Part shown: piece by piece, positions 1 through 10,700 of the stretch | Layout: the number at the start of each line of letters is the position of its first letter | Position numbering within the stretch: the first letter of the stretch is position 1 | From: an uncultured Pseudomonas sp. | Lineage (GTDB): Bacteria; Pseudomonadota; Gammaproteobacteria; Pseudomonadales; Pseudomonadaceae | NCBI GenBank assembly: GCA_937863915.1 | Contig: CALMID010000061.1 | Location: forward strand, 1-15,185 | Direction of reading: 5' to 3' | DNA: 15,185 bases | The notes under the pieces: model-generated | Told to the model about the DNA's origin: nothing | Seen by the model: only the letters and a program-made list of their open reading frames with translations | Database searches by the model: none | Translations under genes and position numbers: made by a program

Positions 1-3000
1 AAGTCGCGCCATCCCTACAAGCAGTGGCTGCGTCAGGGCGCGGTGCGCATCCAGGCTGCGCTGGACGATGACCAGGGCGTGGCCAGCTACGATGCTGACC
101 AGCTCAAGCAGTTCATGAAGATGTTCCAGGTCACCTTCGAAGAGCGTGACCAGGTTCTGCGTCCGCTGGCCGAGGACGCCCAGGAAGCGGTCGGCTCGAT
201 GGGCGACGACACGCCGATGGCGGTGCTGTCGCAACGCGTGCGCTCGACCTACGACTACTTCCGTCAGCAGTTCGCTCAGGTGACCAACCCGCCGATCGAC
301 CCGCTGCGCGAAGCGATCGTGATGTCCCTGGAAATCTGCCTGGGCGCCGAGCGCAACATCTTCGAAGAGTCGCCAGCCCATGCCAGCCGCGTGATCCTCA
401 CCAGCCCGGTGATCTCGCCGGCCAAGTGGCGCGCGCTGATGAATCTGCAGACCCCCGGCTTCGAGCGTCATGTCATCGACATGAACTACGACGAGGCGCT
501 CGGGCTGGAAGCGGCTGTGCGCAGCATGGCCGATCAGGCCGAAGAGGCCGTGCGTGCCGGCAAGACGCTGCTGGTGCTGACCGACCGCAACATTGCTCCG
601 GGCAAGCTGCCGGCGCATGCGTCGCTGGTCACCGGTGCCGTGCACCATCGCCTGACCGAGCAGGGCCTGCGTTGCGACTGCAACATCCTGGTCGAGACCG
701 CCACCGCCCGTGACCCGCATCACTTTGCCGTGCTGGTGGGCTTCGGTGCGTCCGCGGTGTACCCGTACCTGGCCTACGAAGTGCTGGCCGACCTGATTCG
801 TACCGGCGAAGTGCTGGGCGATCTGGACGAAGTGTTCAAGCACTACCGCAAGGGCATCGCCAAGGGCCTGCTGAAGATCCTGTCGAAGATGGGTATCTCC
901 ACCATCGCCTCCTACCGTGGCGCCCAGCTGTTCGAGGCGGTCGGTCTGTCCGAGGAAGTGGTCGAGCTGAGCTTCCGTGGCGTTGCCAGCCGCATCAAGG
1001 GTGCGCGCTTCGTCGATATCGAGAACGAGCAGAAACTGCTGGCCGCCGAGGCCTGGAGCGCGCGCAAGCCGATCCAGCAGGGTGGTTTGCTCAAGTTCGT
1101 CTACGGTGGCGAGTACCATGCCTACAACCCGGACGTGGTCAACACCCTGCAGGCCGCTGTGCAGCAGGGCGACTACGCCAAGTACAAGGAATACTCCGCG
1201 CTGGTCGACCAGCGTCCGGTGTCGATGATCCGCGACCTGCTCAAGGTCAAGCTGGCGGACAAGCCGCTGTCGCTGGACGAGGTTGAGCCGTTCGAGGAAA
1301 TTCTCAAGCGCTTCGACTCCGCCGGTATTTCCCTTGGTGCCCTGTCGCCGGAAGCCCACGAGGCCATCGCCGAGGCGATGAACCGTCTGGGCGCCCGCTC
1401 CAACTCCGGTGAAGGCGGTGAAGACCCGGCCCGTTACGGCACGGTTAAGAGCTCGAAGATCAAGCAGGTGGCTACCGGTCGTTTCGGTGTCACGCCGGAA
1501 TACCTGGTCAATGCCGAAGTGCTGCAGATCAAGGTGGCCCAGGGCGCCAAGCCGGGCGAGGGCGGCCAGCTGCCGGGCGGCAAGGTCAATCCGCTGATCG
1601 CGCGTCTGCGTTACGCGGTGCCGGGCGTGACCCTGATTTCGCCGCCGCCGCACCACGACATCTATTCGATCGAAGACCTGGCGCAGCTGATCTATGACCT
1701 CAAGCAGGTCAATCCGCAGGCGCTGGTATCGGTCAAGCTGGTGGCCGAGGCCGGTGTAGGTACCATCGCCGCCGGCGTGGCCAAGGCTTACGCCGACCTG
1801 ATCACCATCTCCGGTTACGACGGTGGTACCGGCGCCTCGCCGATCACCTCGATCAAGTACGCCGGCGCGCCGTGGGAACTCGGCCTGGCTGAAACCCACC
1901 AGACCCTGCGTGGCAATGACCTGCGCGGCAAGGTGCGGGTGCAGACCGACGGTGGCCTGAAGACCGGTCTGGACGTGATCAAGGCCGCCATCCTCGGCGC
2001 CGAGAGCTTCGGCTTCGGCACCGCGCCGATGATCGCCCTGGGCTGCAAGTACCTGCGCATCTGCCACCTGAACAACTGCGCCACCGGCGTCGCCACTCAG
2101 AACGACAAGCTGCGCAAGGACCACTTCATCGGTACCGTCGAAATGGTGATGAACTTCTTCACCTACGTCGCCGAGGAAACCCGCGAGTGGCTGGCCAAGC
2201 TGGGCGTGCGCAGCCTGGGCGAGCTGATCGGTCGTACCGATCTGCTCGAAGTGCTGCCGGGTGAAACCGACAAGCAGCAGTTCCTCGACCTGACTCCGTT
2301 GCTGGGCAGCGACCACATTCCGGCGGACAAGCCGCAGTTCTGTGAAGTGGACCGCAACCCGCCGTTCGATCAGGGCCTGCTCGCCGAGAAGATGGCCGAG
2401 CTGACCAAGGACGCGATTGCCAACAAGTCCGGTGGCGAATTCGCGCTGGAAATCTGCAACTGCGACCGCTCCATCGGTGCCCGCGTGTCGGGTGAAATCG
2501 CCCGTGCCCACGGCAACCAGGGCATGGCCAGCGCCCCGATCACCTTCCGCTTCAAGGGCACCGCGGGTCAGAGCTTCGGCGTGTGGAACGCCGGCGGCCT
2601 GAACCTGCACCTGGAAGGCGATGCCAACGACTATGTCGGCAAGGGCATGACTGGCGGCAAGCTGGTGATCGTTCCGCCGGCCGGCAGCCCGTTCAAGAGC
2701 CAGGAGTCGGCCATCATCGGCAACACCTGCCTGTACGGCGCCACCGGTGGCAAGCTGTTCGCCGTAGGGACCGCTGGCGAGCGTTTCGCCGTGCGTAACT
2801 CCGGTGCCCATGCTGTCGTGGAAGGCACTGGCGACCACTGCTGCGAGTACATGACCGGCGGTTTCGTCTGCGTACTGGGCAAGACCGGCTACAACTTCGG
2901 TTCCGGTATGACCGGTGGCTTTGCCTACGTGCTGGACGAAGACAACAGCTTCGTCGATCGCGTCAACCACGAACTGGTGGAAATCCAGCGCATCAACAAC

Positions 3001-3189
3001 GAAGCCATGGAAGCCTACCGCACTCACCTGCAGCGCGTGCTCGCCGAGTACGTCGAGGAGAGCGGCAGCGCCTGGGGTCGTCACCTGCTGGACAACCTGG
3101 ATGACTACGTGCGCAAGTTCTGGCTGGTCAAGCCCAAGGCGGCCAGCTTGAAGACCCTGCTCACCAGCACCCGTGCCAACCCGCAATAA
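1..3189 (+). CDS. gltB: Glutamate synthase [NADPH] large subunit, 3' part (partial)
   Basis: This is the alpha subunit of bacterial glutamate synthase. It makes two glutamates from glutamine and 2-oxoglutarate, using electrons delivered by the GltD subunit, in the cytoplasm. The frame is open from base 1, so the gene begins left of the window; 1062 codons plus stop are present. The family is usually about 1480 residues, so the N-terminal glutaminase (class II amidotransferase) domain is missing because of the window edge, not by mutation. The fragment starts in the central domain. The FMN-binding TIM barrel spans about residues 415-800 of the fragment (YDGGTGASP at about 606). It contains the 3Fe-4S ligands C682, C688 and C693 (spacing C-x5-C-x4-C). 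The C-terminal right-handed beta-helix, rich in repeated glycines, follows at about 840-1000. gltD starts 33 nt after the stop, so the two are almost certainly co-transcribed. An internal GTG at 43 is not a real start. Identification is very secure. Confidence 0.97.
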   Translation, partial: KSRHPYKQWLRQGAVRIQAALDDDQGVASYDADQLKQFMKMFQVTFEERDQVLRPLAEDAQEAVGSMGDDTPMAVLSQRVRSTYDYFRQQFAQVTNPPIDPLREAIVMSLEICLGAERNIFEESPAHASRVILTSPVISPAKWRALMNLQTPGFERHVIDMNYDEALGLEAAVRSMADQAEEAVRAGKTLLVLTDRNIAPGKLPAHASLVTGAVHHRLTEQGLRCDCNILVETATARDPHHFAVLVGFGASAVYPYLAYEVLADLIRTGEVLGDLDEVFKHYRKGIAKGLLKILSKMGISTIASYRGAQLFEAVGLSEEVVELSFRGVASRIKGARFVDIENEQKLLAAEAWSARKPIQQGGLLKFVYGGEYHAYNPDVVNTLQAAVQQGDYAKYKEYSALVDQRPVSMIRDLLKVKLADKPLSLDEVEPFEEILKRFDSAGISLGALSPEAHEAIAEAMNRLGARSNSGEGGEDPARYGTVKSSKIKQVATGRFGVTPEYLVNAEVLQIKVAQGAKPGEGGQLPGGKVNPLIARLRYAVPGVTLISPPPHHDIYSIEDLAQLIYDLKQVNPQALVSVKLVAEAGVGTIAAGVAKAYADLITISGYDGGTGASPITSIKYAGAPWELGLAETHQTLRGNDLRGKVRVQTDGGLKTGLDVIKAAILGAESFGFGTAPMIALGCKYLRICHLNNCATGVATQNDKLRKDHFIGTVEMVMNFFTYVAEETREWLAKLGVRSLGELIGRTDLLEVLPGETDKQQFLDLTPLLGSDHIPADKPQFCEVDRNPPFDQGLLAEKMAELTKDAIANKSGGEFALEICNCDRSIGARVSGEIARAHGNQGMASAPITFRFKGTAGQSFGVWNAGGLNLHLEGDANDYVGKGMTGGKLVIVPPAGSPFKSQESAIIGNTCLYGATGGKLFAVGTAGERFAVRNSGAHAVVEGTGDHCCEYMTGGFVCVLGKTGYNFGSGMTGGFAYVLDEDNSFVDRVNHELVEIQRINNEAMEAYRTHLQRVLAEYVEESGSAWGRHLLDNLDDYVRKFWLVKPKAASLKTLLTSTRANPQ

Positions 3190-3213
3190 CAAGCGCCCGA
3201 AGTGGTTTGATGA

Positions 3214-4641
<1,428 letters not shown>

Positions 4642-4665
4642 GCCTGATCTGCATCAACGCGATGG

Positions 4666-4697
4666 ACAAAAGGCACGGCAATCGCCGTGCCTTTTGT
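4666..4697 (+). terminator. Rho-independent terminator of gltBD
   Basis: A perfect 14-bp inverted repeat lies here: left arm 4666-4679, four-base loop AATC, right arm 4684-4697. The outer stem is A/T rich (ACAAAA against TTTTGT) and the core is GGCACGGC/GCCGTGCC. The right arm supplies a TTTTGTTTT tract that runs to 4700. It sits 25 nt past the gltD stop and before hemE, so it should end the glutamate synthase transcript. The A-rich left flank could also let it work on the opposite strand. Confidence 0.93.
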
Positions 4698-4826
4698 TTT
4701 GCGCTCTGCGAAAATGCCCGGCATTCCGCGCAGGTGCCCGTCCCCGGTAGGGGGCGCTGGAGTCCGCAGGGCTGCATACTCCGGTCGTGCCACTACGCCC
4801 CTCTTTGTTGAATCAGGAAACCGCCG

Positions 4827-5894
4827 ATGTCCGCCCTGAAGAATGACCGCTTCCTCCGCGCCCTGCTCAAGCAGCCTGTCGATGTCACCCCGGTGTGGAT
4901 GATGCGTCAGGCCGGCCGCTACCTGCCGGAGTACCGCGCCACCCGGGCCAAGGCCGGTGATTTCGTCAGCCTGATGAAAAATCCGGAGCTGGCCTGCGAG
5001 GTCACCATCCAGCCGCTGGACCGTTATGCGCAGATCGACGCGGCGATTCTCTTCTCCGACATCCTCACCGTGCCGGATGCCATGGGCCAGGGCCTGTACT
5101 TCGAGACCGGCGAGGGTCCGCGTTTCAAGAAGGTGATCAGCAGCCTGGCCGATATCGAGGCGCTGCCGATTCCTGATCCCGAGAAAGACCTGGGCTATGT
5201 GATGGATGCCGTGCGCACCATCCGCCGCGAGCTGAATGGCCGCGTGCCGCTGATCGGCTTCTCCGGCAGCCCGTGGACGCTGGCGACCTACATGGTCGAG
5301 GGTGGCTCGTCCAAGGACTTCCGCAAGTCCAAGGCCATGCTCTACAACAACCCGCAGGCCATGCATGCGCTGCTGGACAAGCTGGCGCAGTCGGTCACCA
5401 GCTACCTCAACGGCCAGATCCGCGCCGGCGCCCAGGCGGTGCAGATTTTCGATTCCTGGGGCGGCAGCCTGTCGGCGGCGGCCTACCAGGAATTCTCCCT
5501 GGCCTACATGCAGAAGATCGTCGACGGTCTGATCCGCGAACATGACGGGCGCCGCGTGCCGGTGATCCTGTTCACCAAGGGCGGTGGCCTGTGGCTGGAA
5601 TCCATGGCTGACAGCGGTGCCGAAGCGCTGGGCCTGGACTGGACCTGCGATATCGGCAGCGCCCGTCAGCGCGTGGGTGGCAAGGTCGCCCTGCAGGGCA
5701 ACATGGACCCGAGCGTGCTGTACGCGACCCCGGCGGCCATCCGCGCCGAAGTGGGGCGTATCCTCGCAGCCTACGGTTCGGGCGAGGGCCATGTGTTCAA
5801 CCTCGGGCACGGCATCACCCCGGAAGTCGACCCGGCCAATGCCGCCGCCTTCTTCGAGGCGGTGCACGAGTTGTCCGCGCAGTACCACCAGTAA
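4827..5894 (+). CDS. hemE: Uroporphyrinogen decarboxylase
   Basis: This cytoplasmic enzyme removes four acetate carboxyl groups from uroporphyrinogen III to give coproporphyrinogen III in heme synthesis. It needs no cofactor. It has 355 residues; E. coli HemE has 354. Both family signatures are present: [16 protein letters not shown] at 22-37 and [16 protein letters not shown] at 144-159. The catalytic aspartate is D78 (in LFSDIL), the conserved tyrosine is Y155, and the C-terminal histidine is H328 (in NLGHGITPE). The ATG at 4827 has AGGA (4815-4818) 8 nt upstream. Terminators lie on both sides (4666-4697 and 5902-5925), so hemE is probably a single-gene transcript. Its promoter should lie in 4698-4826, but I found no convincing -35/-10 pair there; the best is a weak CATACT at 4775-4780. 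The gene is intact. Confidence 0.97.
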   Translation: MSALKNDRFLRALLKQPVDVTPVWMMRQAGRYLPEYRATRAKAGDFVSLMKNPELACEVTIQPLDRYAQIDAAILFSDILTVPDAMGQGLYFETGEGPRFKKVISSLADIEALPIPDPEKDLGYVMDAVRTIRRELNGRVPLIGFSGSPWTLATYMVEGGSSKDFRKSKAMLYNNPQAMHALLDKLAQSVTSYLNGQIRAGAQAVQIFDSWGGSLSAAAYQEFSLAYMQKIVDGLIREHDGRRVPVILFTKGGGLWLESMADSGAEALGLDWTCDIGSARQRVGGKVALQGNMDPSVLYATPAAIRAEVGRILAAYGSGEGHVFNLGHGITPEVDPANAAAFFEAVHELSAQYHQ

Positions 5895-5901
5895 GTCAGA
5901 C

Positions 5902-5925
5902 CGGAGGCCGCATCAGCGGCCTCCG
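5902..5925 (+). terminator. Probable terminator of hemE
   Basis: A perfect 10-bp GC-rich stem (CGGAGGCCGC at 5902-5911, loop ATCA, GCGGCCTCCG at 5916-5925) starts 7 nt after the hemE stop. It is followed by TGCTTTC, only a short T run, so termination may be less efficient than at the gltD terminator. It separates hemE from the ParA-type gene. Confidence 0.8.
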
Positions 5926-5955
5926 TGCTTTCAAGGCCGGGTTAATGCCTCGCCC

Positions 5956-5978
5956 TTGTCACGGGCTTTGCATAGAAT
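5956..5978 (+). promoter_or_regulatory. Candidate promoter of the parA-like gene (sigma-54-like or -10 only)
   Basis: TTGTCACGGGCTTTGCA at 5956-5972 fits the 17-base sigma-54 pattern YTGGCACGrNNNTTGCW at all positions but one. The exception is the second G of the -24 GG pair, which is T at 5959. The GC of the -12 element (5970-5971) is intact. Overlapping its right end, TAGAAT at 5973-5978 matches a sigma-70 -10 element at 5 of 6 bases, but no -35 lies at normal spacing (TTGTCA is only 11 bases away). Either reading puts the transcript start near 5985, about 24 nt before the ATG. A mismatch in the -24 GG usually weakens sigma-54 binding badly, so this is a candidate only. Confidence 0.35.
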
Positions 5979-6008
5979 CAGCGCAGTGAATAATCAGGGA
6001 GGTGTGTG

Positions 6009-6782
6009 ATGCGGCGAGTGGTGTTCAACCAGAAAGGCGGCGTGGGCAAATCCAGCATTGCCTGCAACCTGGCGGCGGTCAGCGCGGCCGAGGGCTATCG
6101 CACCCTGCTCATCGACCTGGATGCCCAGGCCAACTCCACCCACTACCTGACGGGGCTGACCGGCGATGACATCCCGGTCGGCATCGCCGATTTCTTCAAA
6201 CAGACCCTGGCCTCCGGGCCATTCGCCAAGAAAGGCAAGGTCGATATCTACGAGACGCCGTTCGACAACCTGCATGTGGTTACCGCCACCGCCGAGCTGG
6301 CCGAGCTGCAGCCCAAGCTGGAGCAGAAGCACAAGATCAACAAGCTGCGCAAACTGCTGGAAGAGCTGGCCGAGGATTACGACCGGATCTACCTGGACAC
6401 CCCGCCGGCGCTGAACTTCTACACCGTTTCCGCGCTGATCGCCGCCGACCGCGTGCTGATCCCCTTCGACTGCGACAGCTTCTCGCGTCAGGCGCTGTAC
6501 GGCCTGCTGCAGGAAATCGAGGAGCTCAAGGAGGACCACAACGAGGACCTGGAGGTCGAGGGTATCGTGGTCAACCAGTTCCAGCCGCGTGCCGCGCTGC
6601 CGCAACAGCTGCTCGACGAACTGATTGCCGAGGGCCTGCCGGTGCTGCCGGTCAACCTGATGAGTTCGGTGAAGATGCGCGAGTCGCACCAGGCCTGCAA
6701 ACCGCTGATCTTCCTCGATCCACGGCACAAGCTGAGCCAGCAGTTCCAGGAGCTGCACCAGCTGCTTGAGTCCGGCGAGTAA
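6009..6782 (+). CDS. ParA/MinD-family ATPase, no ParB partner
   Basis: This is a deviant-Walker P-loop ATPase of the ParA/Soj type, 257 residues. Such proteins dimerise on ATP and usually position DNA, protein clusters or poles. Visible motifs are the Walker A KGGVGKS at 9-15 with the signature lysine K9 and catalytic K14, the A' motif LLIDLDAQ at 33-40 (D38), and the Walker B region IYLDTPP with D130. There is no N-terminal DNA-binding extension, so it resembles small chromosomal or orphan ParA proteins. I chose ATG 6009 over the in-frame GTG at 6006 because the strong AGGGAGG (5996-6002) is 6 nt from the ATG but only 3 nt from the GTG. No parB and no obvious parS repeats are in the window, so it is not a classic partition locus. 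It converges with the stress-protein gene. The cargo is unknown. The family call is firm; the role is open. Confidence 0.92.
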   Translation: MRRVVFNQKGGVGKSSIACNLAAVSAAEGYRTLLIDLDAQANSTHYLTGLTGDDIPVGIADFFKQTLASGPFAKKGKVDIYETPFDNLHVVTATAELAELQPKLEQKHKINKLRKLLEELAEDYDRIYLDTPPALNFYTVSALIAADRVLIPFDCDSFSRQALYGLLQEIEELKEDHNEDLEVEGIVVNQFQPRAALPQQLLDELIAEGLPVLPVNLMSSVKMRESHQACKPLIFLDPRHKLSQQFQELHQLLESGE

Positions 6783-6807
6783 CGCTACTTAACGAGCAAT
6801 ACCCCTC

Positions 6808-6839
6808 ATGAACAAGGCCCCTGATGGGGCCTTGTTCAT
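6808..6839. terminator. Convergent hairpin between parA-like gene and stress-protein gene
   Basis: A perfect 14-bp inverted repeat lies here: ATGAACAAGGCCCC at 6808-6821, loop TGAT, GGGGCCTTGTTCAT at 6826-6839. It starts 25 nt after the ParA-type stop and is followed by TTTC on the plus strand, so it should terminate that gene. On the minus strand the right arm contains the stop codon of the universal stress gene (6836-6838), and no T run follows the left arm. Termination of leftward transcripts here is therefore less certain. Confidence 0.82.
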
Positions 6840-7651
6840 TTCACCAGCAGCACATCGCAGGGTGGCTGGCGCAGGTAGTGGATGGGCAGGCTGCCCAGCA
6901 GCGCTTCGCTCAGGCGGCTGCGGCTGTGCTGACCGAGTGCCAGCAGTTGTGGTTGCTCTTCACGGATACGCTCGTCGAGGCTGCCGGCCAATGTGCCGGG
7001 AATGACTTCGACGCGCACCGGCTTTTGTCGTGCGGGGAGTTGTTCGCACTCATCCTCGACCATGTGCTGCAGCAAGCCCTGCTGAATTTCCAGCTGTTCG
7101 CCGGCCTGGCGGGCGTCGCGGCGGCCGCTGGCATCGAAGATATTGATGCCCAGCAGCTCGGCCTCGGCGGGAATCAGGCAAGCCGCGCTGCGCAGGGCCT
7201 GGCAGCCGCACAGGGATTGATCAAGGGCGACGATGGCGCGCTGGTAAGGCGCGATCTGCTCACAGCGGGCGAGCAGCAGCGGCATGCCACAATGACGGGC
7301 CAGGCGCTCTAAATTGGTACCGCTGAACAGTTCCGGGCGGCCCTTGTGGTGGCCGCCGACCACCAGCAGGTCCGCACCGATATCGCTGGCGACCTCCAGG
7401 GTGGCCTGTGCGGCCTGGCCGCTGCGCAGCACCACATCCGCCCGGCAGTGGCTATAGGTCGCCAGTCGTTCGCCGAGGACCTTTTCGGCGGCGGCCTGCA
7501 GTTCGGCCAGCGCCTTGGCATCCGGATGCCCCTCGACCACATGCAGCAGGGTCAGCCGGGCGTGATGCTGGTTGGCCAGCTGCGCGGCGCGCTGCAGGGC
7601 AATGTCACTTTCCAGGCTGAGGTCGTGAGCAATCAGGATGTGGCTGAACAT
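6836..7651 (-). CDS. Universal stress protein, tandem UspA domains
   Basis: This is a cytoplasmic universal stress protein of 271 residues made of two UspA folds in tandem, about 1-129 and 136-271. Domain 1 begins FSHILIAHDLS and has an ATP-loop-like stretch, GGHHKGRPELFSGTN (99-113), with one more residue between the first glycines than the G-x2-G-x9-G[ST] consensus. Domain 2 has GQHSRSRLSEALLGS at 240-254, which fits G-x2-[GS]-x9-GS. Family members bind ATP or sense stress; double-domain pseudomonad Usps are known to support anaerobic or stationary-phase survival. The frame is open up to 7759, but ATG 7651 is chosen because it begins the UspA fold and has GGAGG (complement of 7659-7663) 7 nt upstream. 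It lies 74 nt downstream of the hybrid kinase gene on the same strand. An Anr-like box in that gap suggests its own promoter. Exact function unknown. Confidence 0.93.
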   Translation of the reverse strand: MFSHILIAHDLSLESDIALQRAAQLANQHHARLTLLHVVEGHPDAKALAELQAAAEKVLGERLATYSHCRADVVLRSGQAAQATLEVASDIGADLLVVGGHHKGRPELFSGTNLERLARHCGMPLLLARCEQIAPYQRAIVALDQSLCGCQALRSAACLIPAEAELLGINIFDASGRRDARQAGEQLEIQQGLLQHMVEDECEQLPARQKPVRVEVIPGTLAGSLDERIREEQPQLLALGQHSRSRLSEALLGSLPIHYLRQPPCDVLLVK

Positions 7652-7677
7652 GGTGCGTCCTCCAGAGTTGTCGTTGC

Positions 7678-7718
7678 AGTATGCGAGCTTGTGGCGCGCG
7701 GGTCTTGATCCATGGCAA
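7678..7718 (-). promoter_or_regulatory. Candidate Anr/FNR-dependent promoter of the stress-protein gene
   Basis: Read on the minus strand, TTGCC-ATGG-ATCAA (7718-7705) matches the FNR/Anr box TTGAT-N4-ATCAA at 8 of 10 bases, with one perfect half-site. A -10-like CATACT lies at 7683-7678. A start near 7670 would put the box centre (7711.5) at about -41.5, the classic class II activator position, where no -35 is needed; none is seen. The leader would be about 20 nt, with GGAGG at 7663-7659. The spacing is persuasive, but the second half-site is weak. Confidence 0.42.
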
Positions 7719-7725
7719 GCGTGGT

Positions 7726-10700
7726 TCAGGCCTTTCCGGGCGGGTGGTCGCGCAGCCATTGCTGCAGCGCATCGAGCAGGGCGCGGAATTCGCTGTCCAG
7801 CTCGGCCAGCAGCGGCTCAATCCTGTCAGTTTGTTGCAGGCGGATACTGTCCTCGAGGCGCAGGCACAGGGCGGGCACGCCGACCGCACCCAGCGTGGCA
7901 AGACTGCCACGCTGGGTGTGCAGCAGACGGCTGGCTTCGTCGTGTTGCCCGTTGTGCCAGGCTTCGCGGATTTCCTCCAGTGGTTGCAGGCCACGTTCGA
8001 TGGCGGCGGCTATCAGTCCGGCCATGGTCAGGTGCACGTCGGGGCTGGCCGCGCACAGGCGCTGGAGATTGTCGGCATTGAAGACCGCCGAGGGTTGCGC
8101 AATGGCGACCGCCGTGTCGCCGGGCGATACGGGACGATGGGGCAGGTAGGGGAGCAGGCTCTTCAGCAGCAGATGCTGCTCGATCGGCTTGGCGATGAAG
8201 GCATTCATGCCGGCCTCCCTGCACTGTTCACGTTCGCGGGGGCTGACCCCAGCCGTCATGGCCAGCACCGGCAACTGCAGGCCGAGTTCGTCGCGGATCA
8301 GACGGGTAGCGGTAAGGCCGTCCATGCCCGGCATCTGGATATCCATCAGAACCAGGTCGAATGGCTGATCCGTCCGGCGCAGACGCTCCAGCGCCTGCTG
8401 GCCATCGCTGGCGACACTGACCTGGGCGCCCATTTTTTCGAGGATTCCCTGGGCCACGAGCTGATTGAGCGTGTTGTCCTCCACCAGCAGCAGGTGGCTG
8501 CCCTGCAGCGGTTGCTGTTCCCGTAGCAGTTCGTCGGCGAGCAGTGACTGCGGATGCTGCAGGGCCTCGAGCATCTGTCGCTGCAGACTGCTGCGCGTCA
8601 CCGGCTTGAGCAGCAGGCTGGTCACTGGCGGTTGGGTGTCGGTACCTGTCAGGTGTTCGCGGGCAAAGGCGTTGACCATCAGCAGGCACGGCGGCATGGC
8701 TTTGGGCGCATGTTCGCGCAGGCGCTCCAGTGTCTGCAGGCCATTCGCTCCGGGCATTTGCCAATCGATCAGCAGCAATTGGTAAGGCTGTCCGGCCATC
8801 AGCGCCTGCTCGAACAGCACTTCGGCGTCGGCACAGGACTCGGCGCAATCGACACTGCAGCGGTAGGCGCACAGCTGCTGCCAGAGGATCTGCCGGCAGC
8901 GTGGGTGGTCTTCCACCAGCAGCACGCGCAGGCCGGCCAGTGCGGCGATTTCCGGCAGGGCCGTCACGCTGCTGGGCAGCGGTTGCTTGAGTGGCAGGTC
9001 GAACCAGAACTCGCTGCCCTGGTTGGCGGCGCTGTGCAGGCCCAGCTCGCCGCCCATCAACTGTACCAGGCGCTTGCTGATGGCCAGGCCCAGCCCGCTG
9101 CCGCCTGAGGGGGGCGTGCGTACCGGTTCGCTGGACTCCAGGGCTTCGAACAGGCTGGCCTGCTGTTGTGCGCCGATACCGATACCGGTGTCGCGCACGC
9201 GAAAGTGCAGGAGGCTGCGGTTGTCCTGCTGGCGTATGCCAATGCTCAGCTCGACCTCGCCGTGGGGGGTGAACTTGATGGCATTGCCGGTGAGGTTGGC
9301 GAGGATCTGTTGCAGCCGGTTGCGGTCAGCGAACAGGCGTCCGGGGACTTGCGGGTCGACCTGGATCAGCAGCTCGAGGTCGCGCTCACCGGCCTGCAGG
9401 GTCATCAGGGAGGCCATGTGGCTGACCAGCTCGTCCAGCTCGAACTCGCAGGGGCTGAGTTGCAGGCGGCCGGCTTCGATCTTGGCGAAGTCGAGAATGT
9501 CGTTGATCACGGCCAGGAGCGATTTGCCGGCATCGTGCAGCATGTCCAGGTACTTGCGCTGGGTGCTGTTGAGCTCGGTGCGTTCGAGCAACTGGGCGAT
9601 ACCCAGCACGCCATTCATCGGCGTGCGGATTTCGTGGCTCATGTTGGCGAGGAACTCGCTCTTGGTGCGATTGGCCTTCTCGGCCACGATGCGCAACTGA
9701 TTGAGCTTGTGCTGTGCCTCGACTTTATCGCTGATGTCGTCGATCTGCACGATCAGTTCGTCGGCATCGTTCTGGCGGGGCAGGCGCGACACCGTGACAT
9801 GGGCCCAGAACGGCTGGCCGTGGCTGTTGAGGAAACGCTTGTCGAGGGCATAGAAATCGCACTTGCCGGCCAGCAGCTCATCCAGGCGCTCACGTGACAG
9901 GTTGCGGTCGTCCGGGTGGCTGAGGTCCAGGTGCTGCGTGCCCAGCAGCTCTTCGCGGCGGTAGCCGAACAGCTGGCATAGGCGTTGGTTGGCCTCGGTA
10001 ATCAGACCGTCACTGCTGGCCAGTGCCACGCCGGTACCGGCAAAGGCCAGCGCCCCGCGGAAGCGTTGCTCGCTGATGCGGAAATCCAGTTCGCGCTGGC
10101 GCGCCTGCTGCAGGCTGGCGGACAGCAGCAGGGGCGGCATCAGCACGGCGAGAATCGGCAGGTAGAGCAGCATGGCCTGCCAGCTGGCCGTAAGCGGCGG
10201 TGGAATGAACAGGCCCAGCGAGAGCATACCGCTGACCAGCATGGCCAGACAGGCGTTGAACAGGGCGATATTGGCAAGGCTCAGGTAGAAGGTGGCGAGC
10301 AGTAGCGGCGCGCCGAGGTAGACGAAGGGAAAGGGCAGGTACAGCAGGGCCAGAATGCCGAGACTCAGGCAACCCAGCAGCAGCGTCGGGGTCAGCAGCG
10401 GATGGAAATCACCGAGAAGGTCTGCCAGGCCTCGTTGGCGCCAGATCAGCATCAGCGGCAGCAGGGCTACCGAGCCGGTGCAGGAGCTGGCGAACCAGAT
10501 CAGCCACAGGTCGACATAGTGGCCCAGCTGCAGTTGGCTGAGGCCAAAGGCACCCAGGCTGGCGCTGAGCAGTACCGGCCAGACGGCGCCGTTGCCAAGC
10601 GTGCGCAGCAGGGCGAGCGGGTTGTCCTGCATCTGCCGGGTGGCGGCCGTGGCGCGTTGCAGCAGGCAGGCCGCCAGGCTGACTTCGAGCAGGTTGACGC

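Noticed and set aside
4742..4753. CCCC-GGTA-GGGG mini-hairpin before hemE
   Set aside because: Only four base pairs; too short to support a riboswitch or attenuator.
6006..6008. GTG at 6006 as the start of the ParA-type gene
   Set aside because: Only 3 nt from the AGGGAGG; the next codon, ATG 6009, has normal 6-nt spacing and gives the usual short ParA N-terminus.
5994..6758. A 254-codon minus-strand frame antisense to the ParA-type gene
   Set aside because: Gln/Leu/Val-rich shadow of a gene with clear Walker motifs; no good ribosome-binding site.
7652..7759. N-terminal extension of the stress protein to an ATG at 7759
   Set aside because: The added 36 residues are Arg/Ala-rich, overlap the 3' end of the kinase gene, and precede the true UspA start, which has its own GGAGG at proper spacing.
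7681..8526. A 281-codon plus-strand frame, and others like it (8554-9108, 9166-9897), antisense to the kinase
   Set aside because: They mirror well-defined receiver, Hpt and kinase domains, and none has recognisable motifs.
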